Assembly: GCA_016185125.1 (NCBI GenBank)
Contig: JACPOC010000021.1
Span: 179,518 to 243,517, forward strand
DNA: 64,000 nt
Source: Bacteroidota bacterium
Lineage (GTDB): Bacteria > Bacteroidota > Bacteroidia > B-17B0 > Aurantibacillaceae
Reading direction: 5' to 3'
Shown: positions 36,077 through 44,291 of the stretch, one piece after another
Layout: every line of letters starts with the position of its first letter
How positions within the stretch are numbered: the first letter of the stretch is position 1
Translations under genes and position numbers: made by a program
Notes under the pieces: generated by a model
What the model saw: the letters and a program-made list of their open reading frames with translations, nothing else
What the model was told of the DNA's origin: nothing
Databases searched by the model: none

Positions 36077-36136
36077 TTTTTAATTCTTAGTTCTTAATTA
36101 TTAATAAGGCTATTATTAAACACTAAGAACTAAAAA
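36077..36136. repeat. Long inverted repeat after speA
   Basis: TTTTTAATTCTTAGT (36077-36091) is complementary to ACTAAGAACTAAAAA (36122-36136) at 14 of 15 positions. The 30-nt centre is itself AT-rich and partly self-complementary. It begins directly at the speA stop codon. There is no T run after the stem on the minus strand, so it is not a standard terminator; it may protect the mRNA 3' end. Confidence 0.5.
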
Positions 36137-37534
36137 CTAGTACCCTAAAATCTTCAGCATGCTCTTATAACTTTGCTCTTTTGCAAAGAGTCGTGTGGTA
36201 ATTTCGCCGTCTTCATCACGATCAATCAACACATGTTTGGGGGCAGGAATTAAACAATGCTGCGTGCCGCCATATCCGCTCAATGCTTCCTGATAAGCTC
36301 CTGTATGAAAAAATCCAATGTAAGTTGGCTTTTTATCTGTTTTTTCAACACGAGGTAAAAACACCTGATTGGTGTGCGCTTCGGTGTTGTAATAATCCAT
36401 ACTATCGCAGGTTAATCCGCCAAGGTTTACTGCAACGTATGGCCTGTCCCAATTATTTACCGCCAATAAAATAAAGCGCTGATTAATGCCCCAGGTATCA
36501 GGTAATGTTGTAATAAAAGAACTATCAATCATGTACCACATTTCCCTGTCGTTCTGTTGTTTTTGATCGATGATGGAGTACAAAGTGGCCCCGCTTTCGC
36601 CAACGGTAAATGAACCGAATTCCGTGAAAATATTCGGCTCCTCGATATCGTTATCTTTGCAAAACATTTTTATTTGCTCCACAATTTCTTCAATCATGTA
36701 TTCGTAATCGTACTCAAAACCCAATGAGTTACGAATAGGCATTCCCCCGCCAATGTTCAGGGAATCTAAACCCGGACAAACAGCTTTTAATTCTTTATAG
36801 ATATTTAAGCATTTATTCAACTCCGTCCAGTAATAAATAGTGTCTTTGATGCCGGTGTTTATAAAAAAATGAAGCAGTTTTAAATTAAATTTAGGGTTAG
36901 GCTCTATTTTTTCGGCGTACAGTTTCATAATATCGCTGCTGCGAATACCAAGGCGTGAAGTATAAAAAGTAAAAGAGGGTTCTTCTTCGGTACTGATGCG
37001 GATACCCATGTTTACCTTATCTGCCTTGCAATGTTTTTTGTAATAATCAATTTCCTCGAGGTGATCTAAAACCGGAATAACATTAAAGCCATCATTAATC
37101 AGTTCTGTTATATTTTGCTTGTAATTAGTTCTCTTATAGCCATTACAAATAATAAAAGTCTCCTTGCTCAAGGTCTTTTTTTCAAATTGTTCTTTAATGA
37201 TGTTCAAATCAAAAGCCGAAGAAGTTTCGATATGCACATCGTTTTTTAAAACTTCATCCAGCACAAAACTAAAGTGCGAACTTTTGGTACAATAACAATA
37301 AACGTATTTCCCTTTATAATCCACTTTTGCCATGGCAACATGAAACAAACGTTTGGCTTTTTGAATCTGTGATCCTATTTTTGGAAGATAACTGATTCTT
37401 AAAGGCGTGCCGTATTGTTTAATAATATCCATTAAAGGGATGCCATTAAAATGCAGTTCATCATCCTGCACTTCAAAGCCCTCTTGTGGGAAATTAAATG
37501 TTTGATTTATTAGAGTTGAATATAAATTATCCAT
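36137..37534 (-). CDS. speA: Biosynthetic-type arginine decarboxylase (fold III, short Bacteroidota form)
   Basis: This PLP enzyme makes agmatine from arginine, for polyamines. The 465-aa product is an alanine-racemase-fold decarboxylase: PLP Lys in VYCYCTKSSHF (about residue 83), FIICNGYKRTNY, LNIGGGMPIRNS (phosphate loop), FTEFGSFTVGESG, and late LGGLTCDSMDYYN with the catalytic Cys-Asp pair. It is shorter than enterobacterial SpeA (about 650 aa). Specificity for arginine over other diamino acids is inferred from family and from the divergent arginase-family neighbour. Confidence 0.85.
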   Translation of the reverse strand: MDNLYSTLINQTFNFPQEGFEVQDDELHFNGIPLMDIIKQYGTPLRISYLPKIGSQIQKAKRLFHVAMAKVDYKGKYVYCYCTKSSHFSFVLDEVLKNDVHIETSSAFDLNIIKEQFEKKTLSKETFIICNGYKRTNYKQNITELINDGFNVIPVLDHLEEIDYYKKHCKADKVNMGIRISTEEEPSFTFYTSRLGIRSSDIMKLYAEKIEPNPKFNLKLLHFFINTGIKDTIYYWTELNKCLNIYKELKAVCPGLDSLNIGGGMPIRNSLGFEYDYEYMIEEIVEQIKMFCKDNDIEEPNIFTEFGSFTVGESGATLYSIIDQKQQNDREMWYMIDSSFITTLPDTWGINQRFILLAVNNWDRPYVAVNLGGLTCDSMDYYNTEAHTNQVFLPRVEKTDKKPTYIGFFHTGAYQEALSGYGGTQHCLIPAPKHVLIDRDEDGEITTRLFAKEQSYKSMLKILGY

Positions 37535-37567
37535 ATAATGTAATTAAGTTAGTTTAGTTAAAAATTG

Positions 37568-37599
37568 AGTAAGTAGCTCGCTTACTTTATACAAAAATA
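37568..37599 (-). promoter_or_regulatory. speA promoter with overlapping inverted repeat
   Basis: Minus-strand TATTTTTG (37592-37599) fits TAnnTTTG. An inverted repeat AGTAAG...CTTACT (37568-37573 and 37581-37586, 7-nt spacer) covers the expected start site. This is the arrangement of a repressor operator. The gap also serves the divergent arginase-family gene. Confidence 0.45.
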
Positions 37600-37690
37600 A
37601 GTGTAATATTTAAGTAATTTTACTTTTTATTAAAATATTGCATTAGCTTATTATTGAGAGCTAATTAAATTAACACAAATTACACCCTAT

Positions 37691-38644
37691 ATGATAAAAC
37701 CTATTAAAATAATTGAGGTGAAAAGTGAAATAGGTGCCGGCACGCGCGGTGCCAGCATGGGAGTTGACGCCATTAAAATAGCAGCCCTCGATTTTGGCAG
37801 CCCCTTTTTTAAACGCTATAAGAGCGTAGAAATTACAACAGAAAATAACCTTTTACTGGAGCCCGTGGTGCATGATTACGCCAAAAGAATTAAGGGAATT
37901 TTCAGTTTAAATGAAAGAATTGCCAAAGAAATTCAAAAAACGCTTAAGGCCGAACAGATACCGATAGTCTTAGCCGGCGATCATAGTTCGGCTTTGGGTA
38001 CCATAAGCGGCATAAGAATGGCTTATCCGGAAAAGCGACTTGGTGTGATTTGGATTGATGCGCATGCTGATCTTCACAGTCCTTACACCACCCCCAGCGG
38101 TAATATGCACGGAATGCCGCTTTCATGTGTATTAAATGAAGATAATCGCGATAAGCAGCAAAATAAACCCGATGATGAAACGGTTGAATATTGGGAAAAG
38201 CTCAAAAATTTAGGGGGTATTTGCCCTAAAATACACTATAGCGACTTGGTTTTCATTGCGTTACGCGACTTGGAACCTCAGGAAGAATACCTTATCAAGC
38301 GCAATAAAGTTAGGGTGATAAATATAGCAGAAATAAGAAAAAAAGCGGTGGAAAGGGTTGCAATTGACTCACTTAACTACTTGGATCATTGCGATCTTAT
38401 ATATGTTAGTTTTGATGTAGATAGTATGGATTCGCGTATTTCAAGCGGAACAGGAACGCCGGTTCCTAACGGAATAACCGAAAAAGAAGCCGGAAACCTC
38501 ATTTATTACATCATGCGAAGTAAAAAAATTGTGTGTTTTGAAATGGTAGAAATTAATCCCACTCTCGATAAGGAAAATTTAATGGCCGAAAATGCCTTTG
38601 AGATCCTTCAAAAAACCACCAATCAGTTAAGTAACGATTTTTAA
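37691..38644 (+). CDS. rocF: Arginase/agmatinase superfamily hydrolase (arginase-like)
   Basis: The 317-aa ureohydrolase has binuclear Mn ligands visible: His in IVLAGDHSSALGTISG, Asp-His-Asp-His in IWIDAHADLHSP, and two Asp in VSFDVDSMDSRISSGTGTPV. The substrate loop SPYTTPSGNMHGMPLSC is of the arginase type rather than agmatinase, so arginine to ornithine plus urea is favoured; rocD would use the ornithine. The divergent arginine decarboxylase keeps agmatinase activity open as an alternative. Confidence 0.82.
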   Translation: MIKPIKIIEVKSEIGAGTRGASMGVDAIKIAALDFGSPFFKRYKSVEITTENNLLLEPVVHDYAKRIKGIFSLNERIAKEIQKTLKAEQIPIVLAGDHSSALGTISGIRMAYPEKRLGVIWIDAHADLHSPYTTPSGNMHGMPLSCVLNEDNRDKQQNKPDDETVEYWEKLKNLGGICPKIHYSDLVFIALRDLEPQEEYLIKRNKVRVINIAEIRKKAVERVAIDSLNYLDHCDLIYVSFDVDSMDSRISSGTGTPVPNGITEKEAGNLIYYIMRSKKIVCFEMVEINPTLDKENLMAENAFEILQKTTNQLSNDF

Positions 38645-38654
38645 TTTTTAAGTA

Positions 38655-39152
38655 ATGGCGGTAACATTTGAACATGCTACTTTACACGATCTTCCTAAAA
38701 TTGTAGAAACTTACAATTCCACTATAGCCTCACGATTAGTTACTGCCGATGTAGAACCCGTTACCGTAGCGGATAAACTAGCTTGGTTCAATGCCCATTC
38801 TAAAGAAAAACGACCTTTGTGGCTGGTTTTAAGCAATGGAGAATATGCCGGGTGGATGAGTTTTAATTCATTTTACGGCCGACCGGCGTACGACGGAACG
38901 GTGGAAGTAAGTATTTATTTGGACGAAAATTCGCGCGGCAAAGGGCTTGGAAAAGCCTGCCTTGAAAAAGCGATTTCGTCGTGTAAAGATTTTAAAATTA
39001 ACACTCTTTTAGGCTTCATTTTCGGACATAACGAGCCCAGCCTAAAGCTCTTTTATAATTTTGGTTTTGAAAAATGGGCGCATCTACCCAAAGTGGCCAA
39101 CATGGATGGTGTGGAAAGAGATTTGATTATTTTAGGTAAGAGGGTGGGGTAG
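38655..39152 (+). CDS. GNAT-family N-acetyltransferase (phosphinothricin acetyltransferase-like)
   Basis: The 165-aa product shows the GNAT core: ATLHDLPKIVETYNSTIASR, acceptor region WMSFNSFYGRPAYDGTVEVSIYL-type strand, acetyl-CoA loop ENSRGKGLGKACLEKA, and LGFIFGHNEPSLKLFYNFGF. It resembles Pat/Bar-like acetyltransferases, whose natural substrates are often methionine sulfone or amino-acid analogues. It follows the arginase gene by 10 nt, so the two are likely co-transcribed. Confidence 0.9.
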   Translation: MAVTFEHATLHDLPKIVETYNSTIASRLVTADVEPVTVADKLAWFNAHSKEKRPLWLVLSNGEYAGWMSFNSFYGRPAYDGTVEVSIYLDENSRGKGLGKACLEKAISSCKDFKINTLLGFIFGHNEPSLKLFYNFGFEKWAHLPKVANMDGVERDLIILGKRVG

Positions 39153-39220
39153 TCTTTCATTTAACCCTTATTTATTTTGGCTATCTTTACTATGTAGATT
39201 TATAATCCAATTTTTAATTA

Positions 39221-40834
39221 ATGAAAAAATATTTTACTTTATTAATTATTCTAGTGTCTTTCATAGGAATCTGTCAAAAAGCAAACAACTGGCATTTTGG
39301 AAACAGCGCGGGCCTAAACTTTAACACTGCAACTCCATCAGCGCTATTGAACGGACAAACAATTGCTCCTGATAATACCAGTTCAATTTCAGACGCGGCG
39401 GGTAACTTATTATTCTATACAAATGGCGTTACTGTGTGGAACAAGAATAATGTTTCAATGCCTAACGGGAATGGCCTTATAGGCCACAGTAGTGCCGGAC
39501 AATGCGCAGTGATCGTACCCATTCCATGTAGCCCCACTAAATACGTCATTTTTCATGTCACTGAATATTCCGCTCCCGGTAATTTAAATTATACTGTGGT
39601 TGACATGTCTTTAAACAACGGACTAGGAGATGTTGTAACCACTCAAAAAAACATTTCTTTAGGCACCGGTTGGACAGAAAAACTTTGTGCGTATTATAAT
39701 CCATTAGGAAATTTTTATTGGGTATTCTCGCATAAATGGAATTCAGATCAGTTTGTTGGATTTAAAGTGGATACTGCTTCAATAGCAACACAATCAGTTG
39801 TAAGTTCTATCGGAAGCGTTCTTAGTTGCGGTTCATATGGCGGTGTTCATGATGCAATGGGTCAGTTAACAATATCTCCCAATGGCAACAAAATAGTTAA
39901 TGCTTTAACTTGTCAGGATAAATTTGAGGTGTTTGACCTTAATATCAATACAGGGGTTCTTTCTAATTCCCTGGTAGTTTCCGGCACCGGTGGAAATGCT
40001 TGGGGTGCGGCGTTTTCTCCTGATTCCAAAAAATTATATGTCGATGCTTTGTTTGGCCAAAGCGTTCTTCAATACGATCTTTCATCAAACAATCAAAGTT
40101 CCGTAAATGCATCTCAAAATATTTTGTATACAGCTTCTTCGGGGGGATATAACTTCGGCTACATGGAATTAGGTCCGGATAGTTTGGTTTACATAGCAAA
40201 ACCAAGTTCGTATAGCCTTACTGTCATTAATAATCCAAATACTTTGGGGAGTGGAAGTAATTTTTCCTTAGCGGAACCATCTTTAGGAACCAATACTTCG
40301 AGTCATGGTTTAAGCAGAATTGCCTACAATATTCCTTCAAATAATAATGGAGTTCCTGCAATAACAGTTAGTAACTCAAATGCCGCTACCATTTTATGTG
40401 TTGGGCAAACGGCTACACTAACAGCAAACGGCGCTAATACCTATACCTGGAATACTTCTGCTACAGGTGCTGTAATAGCGGTATCGCCAAGCACAACTAC
40501 TTCTTACACAGTAACAGGCTCTAATGGCGGATGTTCGTCAAATGCGGCGATAACCGTTAGCGTATCGGAGTGTACTTCTATTAGTAAAACCGTTTACGAA
40601 AATAAGTTTATTCATGTTTATCCAAATCCCTTAATTGATAATTTAACCATTGAACTTAACGACCATTTTCAAAATGGCAATTTGGAAGTAACGAATGTAT
40701 TAGGTCAAGTTATATTCTCTGATAAATTGACTTCATTAAATACTCTTGACCTGAGCTTTCTTACCGCGGGATTATATTTTTTGAACATTCATAATACGAA
40801 TGAACAGCAAGTTATTCGGCTAATTAAAAACTGA
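39221..40834 (+). CDS. Secreted WD/SMP-like beta-propeller protein with T9SS type A sorting domain
   Basis: The 537-aa exported protein has a signal peptide (KKYFTLLIILVSFIGICQ). The start NNWHFGNSAGLNFNTATPS and LLFYTNGVTVWNK are typical of a large Bacteroidota surface family with a seven-bladed propeller (VKIVNAL..., WGAAFSPDSKKLYV-type blades). An Ig-like module follows (ILCVGQTATLTANGANTYTW), then the sorting domain (IHVYPNPLIDNLTIEL ... FLTAGLYFLNIHN ... QVIRLIKN). The function is unknown. It is a single-gene unit between the GNAT gene and paaE. Confidence 0.85.
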   Translation: MKKYFTLLIILVSFIGICQKANNWHFGNSAGLNFNTATPSALLNGQTIAPDNTSSISDAAGNLLFYTNGVTVWNKNNVSMPNGNGLIGHSSAGQCAVIVPIPCSPTKYVIFHVTEYSAPGNLNYTVVDMSLNNGLGDVVTTQKNISLGTGWTEKLCAYYNPLGNFYWVFSHKWNSDQFVGFKVDTASIATQSVVSSIGSVLSCGSYGGVHDAMGQLTISPNGNKIVNALTCQDKFEVFDLNINTGVLSNSLVVSGTGGNAWGAAFSPDSKKLYVDALFGQSVLQYDLSSNNQSSVNASQNILYTASSGGYNFGYMELGPDSLVYIAKPSSYSLTVINNPNTLGSGSNFSLAEPSLGTNTSSHGLSRIAYNIPSNNNGVPAITVSNSNAATILCVGQTATLTANGANTYTWNTSATGAVIAVSPSTTTSYTVTGSNGGCSSNAAITVSVSECTSISKTVYENKFIHVYPNPLIDNLTIELNDHFQNGNLEVTNVLGQVIFSDKLTSLNTLDLSFLTAGLYFLNIHNTNEQQVIRLIKN

Positions 40835-40872
40835 AAATAGTTCTAACCAAAAACCGCGAAACCCGGAATATC

Positions 40873-41940
40873 CTATATCGCGTCAAAATCAACAATTACC
40901 TTTTCGGTCAAAGGATGTGATTGACAGGTTAAAATATAACCCTGAGCAACTTCATCATCCGTTAATGCAAAATTCGCATCCATTTTTACTTCGCCCTCTA
41001 AAACCTTGGCCCTGCAAGTACAACAAACGGCGCCTTTACAACTAAACGGAGCGTCCACACCGGCATCAATAGCGGCATCCAATATGCTGGTGCCCGCTGT
41101 ATTTAAATCCATGGTTGTTTCAATGCCATATTGTATAACGGTTACCTTACTGTTTACAATAGAATCAGGGTCAGTAGCTGCTTTTTCGGTTGTATCTATT
41201 ACCGCGCTGAAATATTCAATGTGTATTTTTTCTTTGGCTATTTTAACTTCTTCCAAAGCCTGTTTTACATTTTCCATCATTGGCCCCGGACCGCAAATAA
41301 AATATTCATCGGCGTTTAAACCTGCAAAGTTTTCTACCAGCGCTTTAGCTTTATCTTTAGTGATCATTCCGGTTTGCAAATCCGATATCTTCTCTTTCGG
41401 GGCATCAAACACATAAACAGCTTTAAAATTTTTGTTGGAAGCCGCGATAGAATCTATTTCCTTTTTAAAAATGGTACTCTCCTCGTTTCTGTTAGCGTAA
41501 ATTAACGTGACCGTACTTTGCTTCTCAATATAAAGTGTACTTTTTAAAATACTCATCATGGGTGTTATCCCGCTTCCGCCGGCAAACAGCACATAATTTT
41601 TTTTAGCACCTCCATTTAAAGAGGAGTAAAATGAGCCCATCGGAGTCATCACTTCAATCATATCGCCGGGCTTTAACGACTTATTAATATACGTTGAAAC
41701 TTTGCCGCCTTCTACTTCTTTAATGGCCACACGCAAATCGTTTTCGCAATGCGGCGAAGTACAAAGACTGTAACTTCTTCTTACTTCTTCGCCATCAATG
41801 CTAAGCTTTAAGGTAATGTATTGTCCTTGTTTATACTGATAAGAAATTTGTAAAGTTGGCGGCACCTCAAATGCAACCGAAACCGCATCTGCAGTCTCTC
41901 TGCGGATATCTTTAACCTTTAGGGAATTAAACTTCGACAT
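40873..41940 (-). CDS. paaE: Phenylacetyl-CoA epoxidase reductase subunit
   Basis: It passes electrons from NADPH through FAD and a 2Fe-2S centre to the PaaA di-iron site. The 355-aa product has an FNR-like half (YKQGQYITLK, RRSYSLCTSPH, VLFAGGSGITPMMSILKS, EYFICGPGPMMENV) and a C-terminal plant-type ferredoxin (PFSCKGAVCCTCRAKV plus the fourth Cys in ILTCQSHPL). It is transcribed divergently from paaABC(D), although these subunits are usually in one operon. Confidence 0.96.
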   Translation of the reverse strand: MSKFNSLKVKDIRRETADAVSVAFEVPPTLQISYQYKQGQYITLKLSIDGEEVRRSYSLCTSPHCENDLRVAIKEVEGGKVSTYINKSLKPGDMIEVMTPMGSFYSSLNGGAKKNYVLFAGGSGITPMMSILKSTLYIEKQSTVTLIYANRNEESTIFKKEIDSIAASNKNFKAVYVFDAPKEKISDLQTGMITKDKAKALVENFAGLNADEYFICGPGPMMENVKQALEEVKIAKEKIHIEYFSAVIDTTEKAATDPDSIVNSKVTVIQYGIETTMDLNTAGTSILDAAIDAGVDAPFSCKGAVCCTCRAKVLEGEVKMDANFALTDDEVAQGYILTCQSHPLTEKVIVDFDAI

Positions 41941-41957
41941 GATAAATAATTGGATTG

Positions 41958-41965
41958 CAAAAATA
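41958..41965 (-). promoter_or_regulatory. -7 box for paaE
   Basis: Minus-strand TATTTTTG fits TAnnTTTG and is 17 nt before the paaE ATG (41940). The 141-nt paaE/paaA gap therefore carries back-to-back promoters. Confidence 0.5.
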
Positions 41966-42028
41966 ACAATTTAATCGAAAACACTCCGGCGCACTAAACC
42001 TAAATATGGTTAAGTACCTGCTCCGGGC

Positions 42029-42059
42029 TTGATAAAATCCTCACAAAACACTATATTTG
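42029..42059 (+). promoter_or_regulatory. Promoter of the paaABC operon
   Basis: TTG at 42029-42031, a 20-nt spacer and TATATTTG at 42052-42059 give the best full match to the Bacteroidota sigma-A promoter in the window. The ATG of paaA is 23 nt further on. Confidence 0.65.
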
Positions 42060-42081
42060 TGTATCTAAAACAACGCTTCTG

Positions 42082-43023
42082 ATGGAAAATAAAAACTTTG
42101 AAGATATTTTTGAAAGCAAGCTTGCTAAAAATGAAATGATTGAGCCTAAGGATTGGATGCCGGATAATTACCGCAAACATTTATTACGCCAAATCTCTCA
42201 GCACGCGCACAGCGAAATAATAGGCATGCTTCCTGAAGGAAACTGGATTAGCCGCGCGCCAAGTTTACGCGCTAAATTGGTATTGTTAGCCAAAGTGCAG
42301 GACGAAGGCGGACACGGTTTGTATTTATATACTGCCGCTGAAAGCCTTGGTACTAGCCGCGATGAAATGTTAAACGCACTTCACACCAGTAAGGCTAAAT
42401 ATTCTTCTATTTTTAATTACCCTACTCTTTCTTGGGCCGATATCGGTGCCGTGGGATGGTTGGTAGACGGTGCTGCTATTATGAATCAGGTAATGCTTCA
42501 GCGCACTTCTTACGGGCCTTATGCGCGCGCCATGGTAAGAATTTGCAAAGAAGAAAGTTTTCATCAGCGCCAAGGTTACGAAATTATGACCCACATGGCT
42601 TTTGGAACTCCCGAACAAAAAGAAATGGCCCAGGATGCTCTCAATCGTTGGTGGTTCCCAACCTTAATGATGTTTGGCCCTCCGGATATTGAAAGTCCGA
42701 ATAGCGAAAATGCGATGAAATGGCGCATTAAACGCGAAACCAACGATCAGTTGCGTCAGCGATTTGTAAACCAAACAGTAGAGCAGGTTGAATATTTAGG
42801 ATTAACTGTACCTGATAAAAATTTAAAATGGAACGAAGCTAAAAAAGGATACGATTTTTCGGAGCCGGATTGGGCAGAGTTTAAAAACGTGATAAAAGGA
42901 AACGGTCCTTGTAACAAAGAGCGTTTGGAAGCGCGCAACAAAGCTCATAACGATGGCGAATGGGTAAGAGAAGCGGCGACTGTGTATGGCAAAAAGCAAA
43001 TGGAAGAATACGCGGCGGCGTAA
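42082..43023 (+). CDS. paaA: Phenylacetyl-CoA epoxidase catalytic subunit
   Basis: This is the di-iron oxygenase subunit that epoxidises the aromatic ring of phenylacetyl-CoA. The 313-aa product carries ferritin-like helices with the iron ligands in [16 protein letters not shown] and [17 protein letters not shown]. The family start is [20 protein letters not shown]. The C-terminus is full length. It is followed 66 nt later by paaB. Confidence 0.97.
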   Translation: MENKNFEDIFESKLAKNEMIEPKDWMPDNYRKHLLRQISQHAHSEIIGMLPEGNWISRAPSLRAKLVLLAKVQDEGGHGLYLYTAAESLGTSRDEMLNALHTSKAKYSSIFNYPTLSWADIGAVGWLVDGAAIMNQVMLQRTSYGPYARAMVRICKEESFHQRQGYEIMTHMAFGTPEQKEMAQDALNRWWFPTLMMFGPPDIESPNSENAMKWRIKRETNDQLRQRFVNQTVEQVEYLGLTVPDKNLKWNEAKKGYDFSEPDWAEFKNVIKGNGPCNKERLEARNKAHNDGEWVREAATVYGKKQMEEYAAA

Positions 43024-43089
43024 AATTTAAGAATTAACGAGTTGAGATTTAAGAAATCTAACTCAGAAATATAAAATTTATAATATAAA

Positions 43090-43377
43090 ATGAGCGATTC
43101 TCAAGGCCCTTTGTGGGAAGTATTTGTACAAAAAAAAGCGGGGCAACCCTTTGTTCACTGCGGTAACTTACACGCGTATGATAAGGAAATGGCTTTGCAA
43201 AACGCCCGCGATTTATATACGCGCCGCGGCGAAGGAATGAGTTTGTGGGTGGTTCCAACAAGTGCCATTGTAGCCAGCAGCCCCGAAGACCAGGGATCTT
43301 TTTTTGAACCTAGCAACGATAAAGTTTTCCGGCATCCAACTTTTTATCCAATGCCGGATGTAATTAAACACATGTAG
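43090..43377 (+). CDS. paaB: Phenylacetyl-CoA epoxidase subunit B
   Basis: The 95-aa structural subunit has the family pattern GPLWEVFVQKKAGQPFVHCG, HAYDKEMALQNARDLYTRRG, LWVVPTSAIVASSPED. It bridges the PaaAC units. The paaC ATG follows 11 nt after its stop. Confidence 0.96.
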   Translation: MSDSQGPLWEVFVQKKAGQPFVHCGNLHAYDKEMALQNARDLYTRRGEGMSLWVVPTSAIVASSPEDQGSFFEPSNDKVFRHPTFYPMPDVIKHM

Positions 43378-43388
43378 TTTTATTTTTT

Positions 43389-44147
43389 ATGACCACTCAG
43401 GAAGCTTTATTTAAATACACTTTACGCCTCGGCGATAACAGCATAATATTAGCACAACGTTTGTGTGAATGGACAAGCAAAGGTCCTTTTTTAGAAGAAG
43501 ATCTTGCTTTAACGAATATTGCGCTGGATATTTTCGGACGAGGAAAAAGTTTATTAGAGTACGCCGCGAGAGTGGAGAACAAAGGAAGAAACGAAGATCA
43601 TTTAGCATTTCACAGAACCGACAGGCAATTTACCAATAATTTAATCTGCGAACAGGATAACGGCGACTATGCGAAGAGCATGATCAGACAAGCCTTGATT
43701 GATTGCTTTGATCTGATGCTTTACACCGAATTGTCGAAGTCAAAAGATGAAACACTTGTCGGTATTGCGGCAAAATCAATCAAGGAAATCACTTATCATA
43801 AAAGACACAGTTTTAGCTGGGTAGATCGGTTTGGAAACGGTACAGAAGAAAGTCATGAACGTGCGCAAAAAGCGTTAAATGAATTATGGCGCTTTACAGG
43901 AGAGTTTTTTGAAATGGAAGAAGCGGATGAATTATTAATAAAAGAAGGAATTGCTGTAGATGTAAAAAGTTTTCAGGCTAAATGGGAAGAAGAAATTAAA
44001 GCATTATTCCTTAAAGCAAACTTAACACTTCCTGAAAATGTATTTATGCAAACCGGCGGCAGAAAAGGAATTCACACCGAGCATTTAGCTTATTTACTTG
44101 CAGAAATGCAGGCATTGCCGCGCATGTATCCGGATGCAAAGTGGTAA
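43389..44147 (+). CDS. paaC: Phenylacetyl-CoA epoxidase structural subunit C
   Basis: The 252-aa ferritin-like subunit pairs with PaaA but lacks a functional iron site. Family motifs: YTLRLGDNSIILAQRLCEW, PFLEEDLALTNIALDIFG, EDHLAFHRTDRQFTNNLI, KEITYHKRHSFSWVDRFGNG and HTEHLAYLLAEMQALPRMYP. Normally paaD follows; here a phosphatase gene is inserted after a 144-nt gap. Confidence 0.96.
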   Translation: MTTQEALFKYTLRLGDNSIILAQRLCEWTSKGPFLEEDLALTNIALDIFGRGKSLLEYAARVENKGRNEDHLAFHRTDRQFTNNLICEQDNGDYAKSMIRQALIDCFDLMLYTELSKSKDETLVGIAAKSIKEITYHKRHSFSWVDRFGNGTEESHERAQKALNELWRFTGEFFEMEEADELLIKEGIAVDVKSFQAKWEEEIKALFLKANLTLPENVFMQTGGRKGIHTEHLAYLLAEMQALPRMYPDAKW

Positions 44148-44291
44148 TGCGTTATTTTCGTTGATAAAATTACATGTCGTTTAAACAAAGCTGGCATAAA
44201 CTTCGCCCAATTTTATAGACTTTTGGCAATACCTCGAAATTATTGTAATTATGATTATTGCAGCTATTTTTATACTTTAGGTTAAGAAAGC

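Noticed and set aside
36077..36136. Intrinsic terminator of speA
   Set aside because: The stem is good but is followed by no T run on the minus strand; kept as an inverted repeat.
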